A DNA stretch of 64,000 nt from an uncultured Clostridia bacterium (GCA_947591605.1 CANQDF010000004.1:1-64000), one strand, 5' to 3'. Shown: positions 33,904 to 42,915, counted from the first letter of the stretch. Translations and numbers: made by a program. Notes: generated by a model not told the origin, from the sequence alone.

Positions 33904-35148
33904 ATGGACGACAATTTACCTCTGATTATCGTTATAGCATTTTTGATACTGTGTTCGGGTTATTTTTCGGCTACGGAAACCGCATTTACAAAGTTTAACC
34001 GCATCAAGATGAAAAACGAGGCGGCAAACGGAAACAAGCGTGCCGAGCTTGTAATGAAAATGGCAGATAATTTTGAAAGCGTTTTATCCACCATACTGAT
34101 AGGCAACAATATAGTAAACATATTGTCTACCTCGCTTGCAACATTACTTTTTACAAATCTGTTCGGTCAGTCCGGCGTGACAATAGCAACTGCGGTAATG
34201 ACGGTGCTGGTGCTTATATTCGGTGAGATAACTCCCAAAAGTATCGCAAATGATATATCCATGAGCACAGCAAAGTTTTCGGTGCCTTTTTTACACTTTT
34301 TATCGGTGCTGCTTACACCCGTAAACTTTGTATTTTCACTCTGGAAAAAATTTATAAGCCGACTTTTTCATATAAGCGGCGCCGAGGAGATAACCGAGGA
34401 GGAAATAGTTTCCATAGTTGAGGAGGCTACTCAGGACGGCAACATTGACGAGCAGTCCGGCGACCTTATAATAAATGCCATTGAGTTTGACGATGTATAT
34501 GTAAGAGAAATATGCACTCCTCGTCCCAATGTTGTGGCAATAAAGGATACCGCCTCCGTTGAGGATATAATAAAGACCTTTGATTCGTGCGGATACTCCC
34601 GTCTGCCTGTATACCACAGGACGATAGACGATGTATCGGGCTTTATAAATCAGAAGGATTTTTACCGTTATATGGTCAACTCCGACAAATCTCTTAAGGA
34701 CATCACACACCCGCTCCTGCTTGCGGCGCCTACCATGAGCATTTCACGTATGCTTGCCGAGTTCCAGAAAAAGCGCACACACATAGCCTTTATTTTTGAT
34801 GAGTTCGGCGGCTTTGTAGGTCTTGTTACCCTTGAGGATATACTTGAGGAGCTGGTAGGAGAGATATGGGACGAGCATGACAGGGTGGTACCCGATATAA
34901 AAAAGATCGGCAATGACGAATATACCGTACTCGGCACCGCAAACCTCTCCAGAGTACTGGAGGAGTTCGGTATTGAGGAGGACGATACAACACACGTTTC
35001 AATCAACGGTTTTGTTGCCGGGCAGATAGGCAGCATACCAAAAACAAACGATACCGTTACCTACCGCAACCTGCTTATTACGGTAACCAAAGCCAACAAA
35101 AGGCGGGCTATTGAGGTAAAAATAAAACTCTTGAATGACAGTCAATGA
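33904..35148 (+). CDS. CNNM/HlyC-CorC family membrane protein
   Basis: A 414-residue protein with an N-terminal DUF21/CNNM membrane domain (about 1-185, with GYFSATETAF and LIGNNIVNI), a pair of CBS domains (about 200-320; IKDTASVEDI, FGGFVGLVTLEDIL) and a C-terminal CorC_HlyC domain. The family is linked to Mg2+ or Co2+ efflux. The AAGGAG sequence lies 18 bases from this ATG, much further than normal, and a stop codon in frame prevents any closer upstream start except an ATT codon, so initiation may be inefficient or unusual. Confidence 0.9.
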   Translation: MDDNLPLIIVIAFLILCSGYFSATETAFTKFNRIKMKNEAANGNKRAELVMKMADNFESVLSTILIGNNIVNILSTSLATLLFTNLFGQSGVTIATAVMTVLVLIFGEITPKSIANDISMSTAKFSVPFLHFLSVLLTPVNFVFSLWKKFISRLFHISGAEEITEEEIVSIVEEATQDGNIDEQSGDLIINAIEFDDVYVREICTPRPNVVAIKDTASVEDIIKTFDSCGYSRLPVYHRTIDDVSGFINQKDFYRYMVNSDKSLKDITHPLLLAAPTMSISRMLAEFQKKRTHIAFIFDEFGGFVGLVTLEDILEELVGEIWDEHDRVVPDIKKIGNDEYTVLGTANLSRVLEEFGIEEDDTTHVSINGFVAGQIGSIPKTNDTVTYRNLLITVTKANKRRAIEVKIKLLNDSQ

Positions 35149-35285
35149 TATTTGCTCCGCATACGCTGCGCAGCTGTAACGGCGGCTTATAACGCAGCAG
35201 CAAGCATACGCCGCCTAAGATACGGGGCTTGATCAGCAGATAAATTAACCGAAAAAACAATGATCAAAATAATGGGAGTGTTAAA

Positions 35286-36125
35286 ATGAAAAAAATATTT
35301 TTTGCATGCCTTACGGCAGGTATTATGTTGTTTTCCGCCGCAAATGTTTTTGCGGGAAACACTTTGTCGGTACAGCTCGACGGTCAGAGCGTTGCATTTA
35401 ACGGTCAGCAGCCCGTAATAGTCGACGGCAGAACACTTATACCCTTAAGAGGCGTATTTGAAAAGATGGGTTACAATGTAAGCTGGGAGGCAAACACAAA
35501 AACAGCCGTGCTGGAATCAGGCAGCTCCGAGGTGCGTGTTACCGCAAACAGCAGCACCTTTGATGTAAACGGCACTCCAACCGGGCTTGATGTACCCGCA
35601 CAGATAATGAACGGATCAATGATGCTCCCCTTGCGTGCAATAGGCGAGGCGGCAGGAGCAAAAGTAAGCTGGGACGCACCCACAAAAACGGTAATTATAG
35701 ATACCTCATCATTAAATGCGGATGATGTTGTAAAAGCAAGTGATTATCAGCTTGCCTATACCAAGGCTGTAAGCCCCGTAGACAGCATTTCAAAGCTTTT
35801 TGACGAGTTCAATTCGCTTGACGGGGATATATCCGCAGAGGCGCTTGCGGAATACCGTTCAAGGCTTTTTGAGGCAAACAACACAGTTTTGTCGGTAAAA
35901 TCCGCCGTTATGGCTCTCAATGTGCCTGAAAGCATGCAGGAGCTTCATGCGGTAAGGCTTGAGGCACTGGATAAATTGAGCGAAACAATAAGCGTGCTTA
36001 TAGACTACTGCGACGGAAATATGTCCGACAGCGATGTGGATACCAAAACAAACGAGATCGCCGCTCAGGTAGACGATATATACAAGAGAAACAGCCGTAT
36101 ACTGGAAGGCATTGAATTAAAATAA
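35286..36125 (+). CDS. Secreted stalk-domain protein (copper amine oxidase N-terminal-like)
   Basis: A 279-residue exported protein: signal peptide (about 1-22, ending NVFA), then a stalk domain of two repeats (about 26-135) with PVIVDGRTLIPLRGVFEKMGY-like and MLPLRAIGEA signatures, then a helical C-terminal region (about 145-279) that I do not recognise. Stalk domains are common on surface and wall-linked proteins of Clostridia. GGGAG gives the start. It resembles the two stalk proteins at 58-60 kb in layout. Confidence 0.82.
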   Translation: MKKIFFACLTAGIMLFSAANVFAGNTLSVQLDGQSVAFNGQQPVIVDGRTLIPLRGVFEKMGYNVSWEANTKTAVLESGSSEVRVTANSSTFDVNGTPTGLDVPAQIMNGSMMLPLRAIGEAAGAKVSWDAPTKTVIIDTSSLNADDVVKASDYQLAYTKAVSPVDSISKLFDEFNSLDGDISAEALAEYRSRLFEANNTVLSVKSAVMALNVPESMQELHAVRLEALDKLSETISVLIDYCDGNMSDSDVDTKTNEIAAQVDDIYKRNSRILEGIELK

Positions 36126-36136
36126 TACAAACAAGA

Positions 36137-36162
36137 AAGGGGCGTTGCAAAACAACGCCCCT
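36137..36162. repeat. Left direct repeat of repeat B: terminator hairpin without T-run
   Basis: A 26-bp sequence made of AGGGGCGTTG, CAAAA and CAACGCCCCT with one extra A. It lies 12 bp after the stalk gene. It is an exact copy of 36402-36427 but is followed by the element and not by T residues. Confidence 0.85.
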
Positions 36163-36401
36163 CAGCGTGTCGAAAAAGTCGACACGCTTGCAGGAAATGC
36201 TTACATTTCCTGCATTTTTTTACAGAGTATAAAGAGATTCGCGCCTCGCTATCGCTCGACACTCCCTCTTTTCCTCGGACGGGCAAAGCTCGTCCTGCGG
36301 ATTTTAGCCTGCGGCGCTTAAATTACCTTAAAGTGTTTTTGCAAGTTTGAATTCTTTAAAAATCATTTTTTGGATCTGATTTTAGGTTTTTCGACAGTCT
36401 G
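36163..36401 (+). mobile_element. Small non-autonomous repeat element, copy B (239 bp)
   Basis: Starts CAGCGTGTCGAAAAAG and ends in the complement of CAGACTGTCGAAAAAC, giving imperfect terminal inverted repeats of about 16 bp. Internal hairpins are GCGTGTCGA/TCGACACGC, GCAGGAAATG/CATTTCCTGC (followed by a T-run) and GGACGGGCAAAGCTCGTCC at 36277-36295. Both ends contain TGTCGAAAAA. It is inserted into the terminator of the stalk gene, with the whole terminator hairpin duplicated on either side. Confidence 0.85.
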
Positions 36402-36433
36402 AAGGGGCGTTGCAAAACAACGCCCCTTTTTTA
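36402..36433 (+). terminator. Right direct repeat of repeat B: terminator hairpin with T-run
   Basis: An exact duplicate of the hairpin at 36137-36162 (10-bp stem AGGGGCGTTG/CAACGCCCCT), here followed by TTTTTT. It is the original 3' end of the stalk gene's terminator. Confidence 0.85.
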
Positions 36434-36464
36434 TTGCCGTTTTTTTGACATAGTTATACTGTGG

Positions 36465-37934
36465 TTACAGAGTGTTTTTAGGCAGTACATTTTTATACTC
36501 ATTCAAATAATCAAGTATTTCGGAAATATACGGTTCGGATCTTTCCCGGTATTCTTTCATACCATCATCTACGGACATATCACCGCAAACTGTTTTTTCA
36601 AGTATTTCCGCCTTTATGATCATCAGATACATAATATTTTCATTGTATATTTCCGAATCGTTATAAATTGTAGAATATATACCGCTGCTGTTTGCATAGA
36701 ATACATCAAGCGAATCATGCTCTTTATCATCCGATTTAACGGGATCATCAAAATCCGTAATGGTTTTAAGCGGATCATAAAAGGCATAGCGGCAATAACT
36801 ATCGCCGACAGGCATTATATTTGCCTCTCCTTTTTCGTTAAGCTCATACGTCACATTTTCCACGCCTCTTGAAAAAAGCATCTCACCCTCGCCGCCGTCA
36901 TGTGAATATTCTATAAAATATTTGAATATCGCTTCGGGATCGCTTGCCTTACTGCTTATAACAAGGATATAAGGAGTGTGCTCCATATATTTTTCCCCAT
37001 CAATAGGAGGTATCGCTATGAACTCTCCTGTGGGGTCGGTCTTTTTGACCATATCATCCAATCTTTCGTTCCAATAGCCTGCCCAACAGTTAAGAGCGCC
37101 CACTTGTCCCGCTTCCACCTTTTCATAGCAGGTACTGTTATGGTTGTCGAGTATGTCGTGATCGATAAGTCCTTCGGCATAGGCATATTTCAGCCTTTGT
37201 ATTGCCGCATACATTTCGGGAGTTGTAAAGCCGTCATAATACTCTCCCTTTTCCTCATCATACAGTATACCCGGATCGGCATCCTGATAAAACTTGCTTA
37301 AATACATGCTGCAGGGCTGTTCAGTCCATAATAACCCCGCTGCCGTATACGGGACAATATCCTCTCCCCTTGCCTTGAATGCACGCAGTACATCCAAAAA
37401 TTCGTCATAGCTTGCAGGTATATCAAGTCCTGCCTCGTCAAGCCAATCTTTGCGTAAATAGGTAACTGTTCCGGGATATTTCTCCATAGGGAAACCGTAT
37501 AATCTGCCGTTGATACTTAGTGCATCAATATATTTTTTGTCTATTTTGTCACGAAGCGGCGACTTTTCCCACGCATCGGTCATATCCCAAAGCAGACCTT
37601 TGTTTGCATACTCGGTATAGTGTTCGGGATCAATTTGGACAACATCCGTATCGCCGTCTTCAAGCATTGATTTTTCAAATGCCGTATAATTTCCGTACTC
37701 GTTTCTTTTGACTTCAAGCCTGACGCCTGTATTTTTGTAATATTCATCACAAAAGTCGTTCAAGGCTAAATCGTAAATATATCCTCTGTTTATACAGGCT
37801 GTTATTTTTTCGGGCTTATTTATTTCTTCTTTCACATCAACAGGCTCATTCCAAAGCCTTGCCGTGTTGAGGCACAGGCTTGAAAAAATTGTTATGCCTG
37901 AACATAGAGCTATTGCAACATTTTCCTTTTTCAT
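36465..37934 (-). CDS. Extracellular solute-binding protein (family 1), orphan
   Basis: A 489-residue exported sugar-binding-type protein: an N-terminal hydrophobic segment (about 5-24; SSLCLNTA is not a good lipobox), then a two-lobed fold (NYTAFEKSMLEDGDTDVVQID, ALNCWAGYWNERL). Family members bind oligosaccharides for ABC import. No permease or ATPase genes are adjacent, so it must either work with a distant system or act as a sensor. The gene lies alone between the stalk/repeat region and the helicase. GGGGTGAAGGG precedes the ATG. Confidence 0.82.
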   Translation of the reverse strand: MKKENVAIALCSGITIFSSLCLNTARLWNEPVDVKEEINKPEKITACINRGYIYDLALNDFCDEYYKNTGVRLEVKRNEYGNYTAFEKSMLEDGDTDVVQIDPEHYTEYANKGLLWDMTDAWEKSPLRDKIDKKYIDALSINGRLYGFPMEKYPGTVTYLRKDWLDEAGLDIPASYDEFLDVLRAFKARGEDIVPYTAAGLLWTEQPCSMYLSKFYQDADPGILYDEEKGEYYDGFTTPEMYAAIQRLKYAYAEGLIDHDILDNHNSTCYEKVEAGQVGALNCWAGYWNERLDDMVKKTDPTGEFIAIPPIDGEKYMEHTPYILVISSKASDPEAIFKYFIEYSHDGGEGEMLFSRGVENVTYELNEKGEANIMPVGDSYCRYAFYDPLKTITDFDDPVKSDDKEHDSLDVFYANSSGIYSTIYNDSEIYNENIMYLMIIKAEILEKTVCGDMSVDDGMKEYRERSEPYISEILDYLNEYKNVLPKNTL

Positions 37935-38003
37935 CCCTTCACCCCATCTTTTTTATAATGCCTAAATAATTTAAAAATGCAAAATAGGGCTTATTTTTTA
38001 AAC

Positions 38004-40805
38004 TTAACCCTGCTTTATTTCCTTATTTTCTGCTTTATTTATATTTCTGGTAAATCTGCACCCCGTTGTATAGTAGTTTTCGCAGCCAAAAAACTCACCA
38101 TATTTTCCGTTGCGCTTGATAAGTCTTCCTCCGCATATAGGGCATGAAAATCCTTCTCTTTTTATTTCATCCGCATAGTCTGCCTCAAGCTCCTTTAAAA
38201 AAGAGGATTCTCTGCCTTGCACCGCAACAAGAAAAACCTTTTTCACGGCTCTTGTCATGGCTACATAAAATAATCGTCTTTCTTCCGCAAAAGGATATGT
38301 ATCATAATTATGCAAAAGTATATCCATTATAGAAGAGTCCTGTATCTCGCTCGGGAAACCCATTTTGCCCTTAAAATTATTTATGATAAAGACATAATCG
38401 GCTTGCAGACCCTTTGATCTGTGTGCTGTTATAAATCGCATTTTAAGGTCCTGCCGTTTATTGTATTTTACATCAACCATACGGTCACGATTATTATACC
38501 TAATCGAAAATCTATCATCCGTTTTCAGCATTTTAATATCAAATGTATATCTGCCTATAAAAAAGACAGAACTGTTTTGCGGCAGCTCGTTAAGTTTATC
38601 CGCAAGAAAACTGACGGCGCATTTATCGTTATAGCCCTTTATAACACCCAATACATACTCGTCACTTAAAAAACCCCTTAAATTTTTCTTTATTTGCATC
38701 GGATTTTTCATTATAAAATTGCCGCTTATATTGACCAATTTCTGATTAAATCTATATGTGTTTTCAATATAGCTTACATCGGAATATCCCCAATATTTTG
38801 AAAACTCCTGAATATAGCTTATATCGCTGCCGGCAAATCTGTATATGCTCTGCCAATCATCACCGACACAAAACAGCTCATAATCATTACTTGCCCTCAA
38901 AGCAGACAGCAAATTAAACCTTGCTTTTGAAATATCCTGATACTCATCCACAATTACCATTTTATACGGATTTATATAATTTTTCTCATTTATTTCATCA
39001 ACTGCATTATTTATCATGTCATTGAAATCTATTTCGTCATTCTCCTTAAGCAGTTCATTGTACTTATTCCAGAACGGCTCCACAGCATCCAACAAGCTGA
39101 GTTCGGCTTTTGCTGTCGGTCTTTCGGCACACAGCTTTTTCATATAAGCCATATCAAAACGATTGCTTTTCATAAGGTTTATGATAGTTTCAAAAAGTCG
39201 TGAAAGGCTCTCTCTGTAGCCATAATGATTTCGTTCCACTTCATTCCATATCTGAAATGCGGACAAGGGCTTAAAACATACATCATACTCCTTAAGCTTA
39301 TCCCTTAAATTAGGTATAAGGCTTCCGTCCAAGCATTCATATGAATAGCATTCTATCATTACTGTATTATTGGACTTGTGCAGCGCCCTTTTCCATTCCA
39401 TAGACTCGATATAATCATTCCGGAAGTATGCAGGAGGCTTGCCGTTTTTATCTATTCCAAAATGTTCTATGTAAATATCACTTTCGGGAAGGTAAAAATC
39501 CGGATGATACTGACCGAATTTTTCGGTTCTTGTATCTATTTTATATGGAGCTTCATATTCATACTCTATACCGTTTTCATATAAAAAATTAGCTATCGAA
39601 AGCTCTCCGTTGCTTTTGACCTGTTCACCCTTATACGTTAACGGCGGATTTGACTGAAGGTATGCCTCGTACTCACTTTGGCTTTGAAATTCATTTTCAT
39701 TTTTTATTTTTGAGCTGTTGATATGGTAGGCGAGCAGCCGTCTGAGATATACTTCGCTGTTACGCAGTTCAAGCATATGCGATCCTATAAGCTTTCTTAA
39801 ATCAATCCCTGAAATCAGCGGCTTTATTCCCCTTGCCTTTGATATGATATTCATTCCCAGCTTATGAAATGTCATTACATCAAGCGATACACCAATTTCC
39901 CTTTTTATCCTTTCTTCCATCTCGTTAGCCGACGCATTTGTAAAGGAAAGCAGCAAAATTTCCTCCGGCTTGTATGCTTCTGTTCTTATAAGATACTTTA
40001 CCTTGCCTACAACAGTTGTTGTTTTGCCCGAACCCGCACCCGCTATAACAAGATGATTATGGCTTTTTTTGTAAATGCACATAAGCTGCCTGCTGTCCAA
40101 TGCACGCCCCTCAACATCGCCTATTATGCCGTATACCTTTTTTGCAATAAACTTTTCAGCCTGTTTGTTATGTATATTTACTGCATTTATCGGATCATTA
40201 AAGTTACGATCCAATCTTTTTATCTCGTCAATTATCGATTCATACTTATTGCCTTTTTTTAAATAATTGATATGTAAGTCCCTTATAAGAAAGTTCTCAA
40301 TCGAATACTTTAAAATACCGTATCTGTCCAAAAGCGATTGAAGAGTATTTTGCGAAATAAAAAATTCCTCATCGGAAAACATATTTTCAACATCGGTATT
40401 AAGTAATTTGATATTAAAGTACAGCTCATCGTATAACGAATTGCCGATAACGGTATTATTTATTTGCTCATTATGCCCTTTAAAATTTTTCTCTATTAAA
40501 TTTGAATTTTCATTAAATTTATTTATTTCGGAAATAAGACGGTAATAATGTATGGCTCTTTTTAATTTTTTTATATTGCTTTTTTTTATTTTATCCCTTA
40601 TAAAATCGCCTTTAATATAAAATAAGTTCAGTGGCTCGTCCGAATTTGTCTGCCCTGAAATAATTTTATCCATTTCTCTGTTAACGGCTGTTATGCAAGC
40701 AATCAGTTCATTACAACTGCGATTTGCTTTTTCACTGTTCTTTTTGGAAATGATTAATGCGATGCCAATAACAAAAGATATTAAAATAATACCGGTATAA
40801 TTCAT
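38004..40805 (-). CDS. UvrD/Rep-type helicase with inserted nuclease-like domain, membrane helix and zinc ribbon
   Basis: A 933-residue superfamily 1 helicase. It starts with a membrane helix (about 3-20), then a helical region. Helicase motifs are AGAGSGKT (255-262), DEYQD (620-624), GDDWQSIYR (from about 648), TAHRSKGLQADYV and VAMTRA. Between motifs I and II lies a PD-(D/E)XK-like insert: Glu401, HPDFYLP (Asp436) and YIEHFG (Glu447), though the usual Lys is not at the third position. It ends in a topoisomerase-type zinc ribbon (CPICGGRL, FFGCENYYTTGC). GAGG eight bases upstream marks the ATG. A role in DNA repair or defence is plausible; neighbours do not decide. Confidence 0.88.
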   Translation of the reverse strand: MNYTGIILISFVIGIALIISKKNSEKANRSCNELIACITAVNREMDKIISGQTNSDEPLNLFYIKGDFIRDKIKKSNIKKLKRAIHYYRLISEINKFNENSNLIEKNFKGHNEQINNTVIGNSLYDELYFNIKLLNTDVENMFSDEEFFISQNTLQSLLDRYGILKYSIENFLIRDLHINYLKKGNKYESIIDEIKRLDRNFNDPINAVNIHNKQAEKFIAKKVYGIIGDVEGRALDSRQLMCIYKKSHNHLVIAGAGSGKTTTVVGKVKYLIRTEAYKPEEILLLSFTNASANEMEERIKREIGVSLDVMTFHKLGMNIISKARGIKPLISGIDLRKLIGSHMLELRNSEVYLRRLLAYHINSSKIKNENEFQSQSEYEAYLQSNPPLTYKGEQVKSNGELSIANFLYENGIEYEYEAPYKIDTRTEKFGQYHPDFYLPESDIYIEHFGIDKNGKPPAYFRNDYIESMEWKRALHKSNNTVMIECYSYECLDGSLIPNLRDKLKEYDVCFKPLSAFQIWNEVERNHYGYRESLSRLFETIINLMKSNRFDMAYMKKLCAERPTAKAELSLLDAVEPFWNKYNELLKENDEIDFNDMINNAVDEINEKNYINPYKMVIVDEYQDISKARFNLLSALRASNDYELFCVGDDWQSIYRFAGSDISYIQEFSKYWGYSDVSYIENTYRFNQKLVNISGNFIMKNPMQIKKNLRGFLSDEYVLGVIKGYNDKCAVSFLADKLNELPQNSSVFFIGRYTFDIKMLKTDDRFSIRYNNRDRMVDVKYNKRQDLKMRFITAHRSKGLQADYVFIINNFKGKMGFPSEIQDSSIMDILLHNYDTYPFAEERRLFYVAMTRAVKKVFLVAVQGRESSFLKELEADYADEIKREGFSCPICGGRLIKRNGKYGEFFGCENYYTTGCRFTRNINKAENKEIKQG

Positions 40806-40847
40806 ATAATTTTCCTCACCATGCAGCATTTTATAAAAAATTTTTAA

Positions 40848-40881
40848 TTTTGGGGCAGACTAATATCTGTCTGTCCCAAAA
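40848..40881 (-). terminator. Terminator of the nrtR-pncA-pncB operon
   Basis: Arms TTTTGGGGCAGAC and GTCTGTCCCAAAA pair with one G-U-type position around an 8-nt loop, 24 bp beyond the pncB stop. A T-rich stretch follows on the minus strand. Confidence 0.65.
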
Positions 40882-40904
40882 AAGCAAAATACCAAAACAT
40901 CAAA

Positions 40905-42368
40905 TTATCCGTTCTTGCGGGAATCGTTGAGCAGCTCCATCTTCATCTCGTAGTAATCCGGCGTCATATCCATATAATGTGTATGGGGGTTTTCAAAGCG
41001 TTGTTCCTCATCCCATATTTCCTCGGAGAGCTGTTTTTTGACGTAAGCAGCTATTTCCTCAACGCTCCTTTTTTCATACACAGCCTCGCCGTTTATGATA
41101 ACGGGTATTTGCAGCTCCTTTGCGGTAAAGCCCTCAAAATAGCGGTTTTTCCACGGCTTTTGGGGGTCAACGTAGCGGAAGGGAACGCTCATATCCACCT
41201 TTTCGTCAGCCTTTGCTATAAGGTCTGCCACAGCCTTATTATCCTTATCGTAAATACGGTACACCTTTTTAAGCCCCGGCTCGGTTATTTTTTCCACATT
41301 TTCGGAGATCTTGATGCGAGGTACAAACACACCGTCCTCCTCCACGGCGGTTATCTTATATACCGCACCGAATACAGGCTCGGAGCGTGCGGTAATAAGC
41401 CTTTCACCGACACCAAAGCTGTCAACTGCAGCCCCCTGACTTATAAGAGATGATATTGTAAACTCGTCAAGGCTGTTGGATATGATAATTTTACAGTCGT
41501 CAAGCCCCTCCTCATCCAGCATCTTTCTTGCCTTTTTACTCAGATATGCAAGGTCACCGCTGTCTATCCTTATACCCTTAAGCCTTTTGCCCATAGGCGC
41601 AAGCACTTCCTTTGCCACCCTTATGGCATTGGGTACACCGCTGCCTAAAACATCGTATGTATCCACAAGCAGTACGGTGTTGTCGGGATATATCTCGGCA
41701 TATTTTTTAAATGCCTCAAACTCATCCTTGTAAAACATTATCCAGCTGTGTGCCATAGTCCCGCTTACGGGTATACCGAACATTTTGCCTGCAAGCACAG
41801 TAGCCGTTGACGATGCGCCGCCTATGTATGCCGCCCTTGCTCCGTATACCGCAGCATCCATATTATGGGCACGCCTTGCGCCGAAGTCCGATACAGCCCT
41901 GCCCCGAGCCGCCTTTACTATACGCCTTGCCTTGGTTGCAATAAGCGACTGGTGATTTACCTGCAAAAGCAGGGCAGTTTCTACAAGCTGGGCATCAACA
42001 AGCGGCGCAACAACGGTAATAACAGGCTCATTGGGATACATTACCGTACCCTCTTCAAAGGCATATACATCTCCGCTGAATTTAAAGCCCTCAAGATACT
42101 GCAAAAATTCCTCGGAAAATATCCCGCAGCTTCTGAAAAAATCTATATCGCTTTTTTCAAAATGCAGGTTTGTTATATAGTCCACTATTTGCTCAAGCCC
42201 CGCAAATATAGCAAAGCCGCCCCCGTCGGGATTCTTTCTGTAAAATACGTCAAACGCCACCCTTACGGACTTGTTATGCTCCTTAAAGTAGCCGTTGCTC
42301 ATTGTCATTTCATAAAAATCCATAACCATTGTAAGGTTGCGTGCCATATCCTGTGTCAAATTATTCAT
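40905..42368 (-). CDS. pncB: Nicotinate phosphoribosyltransferase
   Basis: A 487-residue enzyme that joins nicotinate to phosphoribosyl pyrophosphate to give nicotinate mononucleotide, using ATP. It has the family's N-terminal DFYEMTMSNGYF, SDFGARRAH and GTMAHSWIMF segments, and length fits the Firmicutes form. Its start overlaps the pncA stop by eight bases, with GAGGG in front. It is the last step of the salvage operon controlled by the NrtR-like regulator. Confidence 0.95.
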   Translation of the reverse strand: MNNLTQDMARNLTMVMDFYEMTMSNGYFKEHNKSVRVAFDVFYRKNPDGGGFAIFAGLEQIVDYITNLHFEKSDIDFFRSCGIFSEEFLQYLEGFKFSGDVYAFEEGTVMYPNEPVITVVAPLVDAQLVETALLLQVNHQSLIATKARRIVKAARGRAVSDFGARRAHNMDAAVYGARAAYIGGASSTATVLAGKMFGIPVSGTMAHSWIMFYKDEFEAFKKYAEIYPDNTVLLVDTYDVLGSGVPNAIRVAKEVLAPMGKRLKGIRIDSGDLAYLSKKARKMLDEEGLDDCKIIISNSLDEFTISSLISQGAAVDSFGVGERLITARSEPVFGAVYKITAVEEDGVFVPRIKISENVEKITEPGLKKVYRIYDKDNKAVADLIAKADEKVDMSVPFRYVDPQKPWKNRYFEGFTAKELQIPVIINGEAVYEKRSVEEIAAYVKKQLSEEIWDEEQRFENPHTHYMDMTPDYYEMKMELLNDSRKNG

Positions 42369-42888
42369 TTTTATCCCTCACTATTTCAATTTGTGCAGTT
42401 TCCATAGCCTTTAATGCCGCATTATGACTCTCCTCACCGACGCAGGCGCAAAGGTCTGCCCTTACCGATATTTCCGCCTCGGGCAAAAACGCCTTTAAAA
42501 GCATTGCGTTGCTTATTACGCATATGGACGTACACACACCCACAAGCTCCACTTTTTCTATCCTTTCGGTTTTGTTTTCCTCATAAAGCCTTTGTGCAAG
42601 CTCTATACTGCCAAAGGTAGGCTTTATAACACAGTCTGCGGCAAACTCCCTTAACGGCTCAACTATATTCCAGCCGTCGGTACCCTTTATGCAGTGCGGT
42701 ACAGGCAGCTTTTTGCCCTCCTGTGTAGATAAATAATTATCATAATGCGTGTCCATGGTAAATACCGTTTTCCCGTCAAATGCCTTTATCTCATCCGCAA
42801 TACCGTTTACAATTGCCCTTGCGGCATCACTGCCGAGGCAGCCGTTTACAAAATCCTCCTGCATATCAACTATAATAAGATATTTCAA
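42361..42888 (-). CDS. pncA: Nicotinamidase
   Basis: A 175-residue isochorismatase-fold amidase that turns nicotinamide into nicotinate. The catalytic triad is Asp8 (VDMQEDF), Lys89 (VIKPTFGS) and Cys123 (TSICVISNA); Asp46 and His48 (DTHYD) are metal ligands. The start is a TTG with AGGAG seven bases upstream; there is no ATG nearby. It sits between nrtR and pncB, which supplies its role. Confidence 0.93.
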   Translation of the reverse strand: MKYLIIVDMQEDFVNGCLGSDAARAIVNGIADEIKAFDGKTVFTMDTHYDNYLSTQEGKKLPVPHCIKGTDGWNIVEPLREFAADCVIKPTFGSIELAQRLYEENKTERIEKVELVGVCTSICVISNAMLLKAFLPEAEISVRADLCACVGEESHNAALKAMETAQIEIVRDKNE

Positions 42889-42915
42889 AACAATTCTCCT
42901 TTCACAGCGCTGCGA

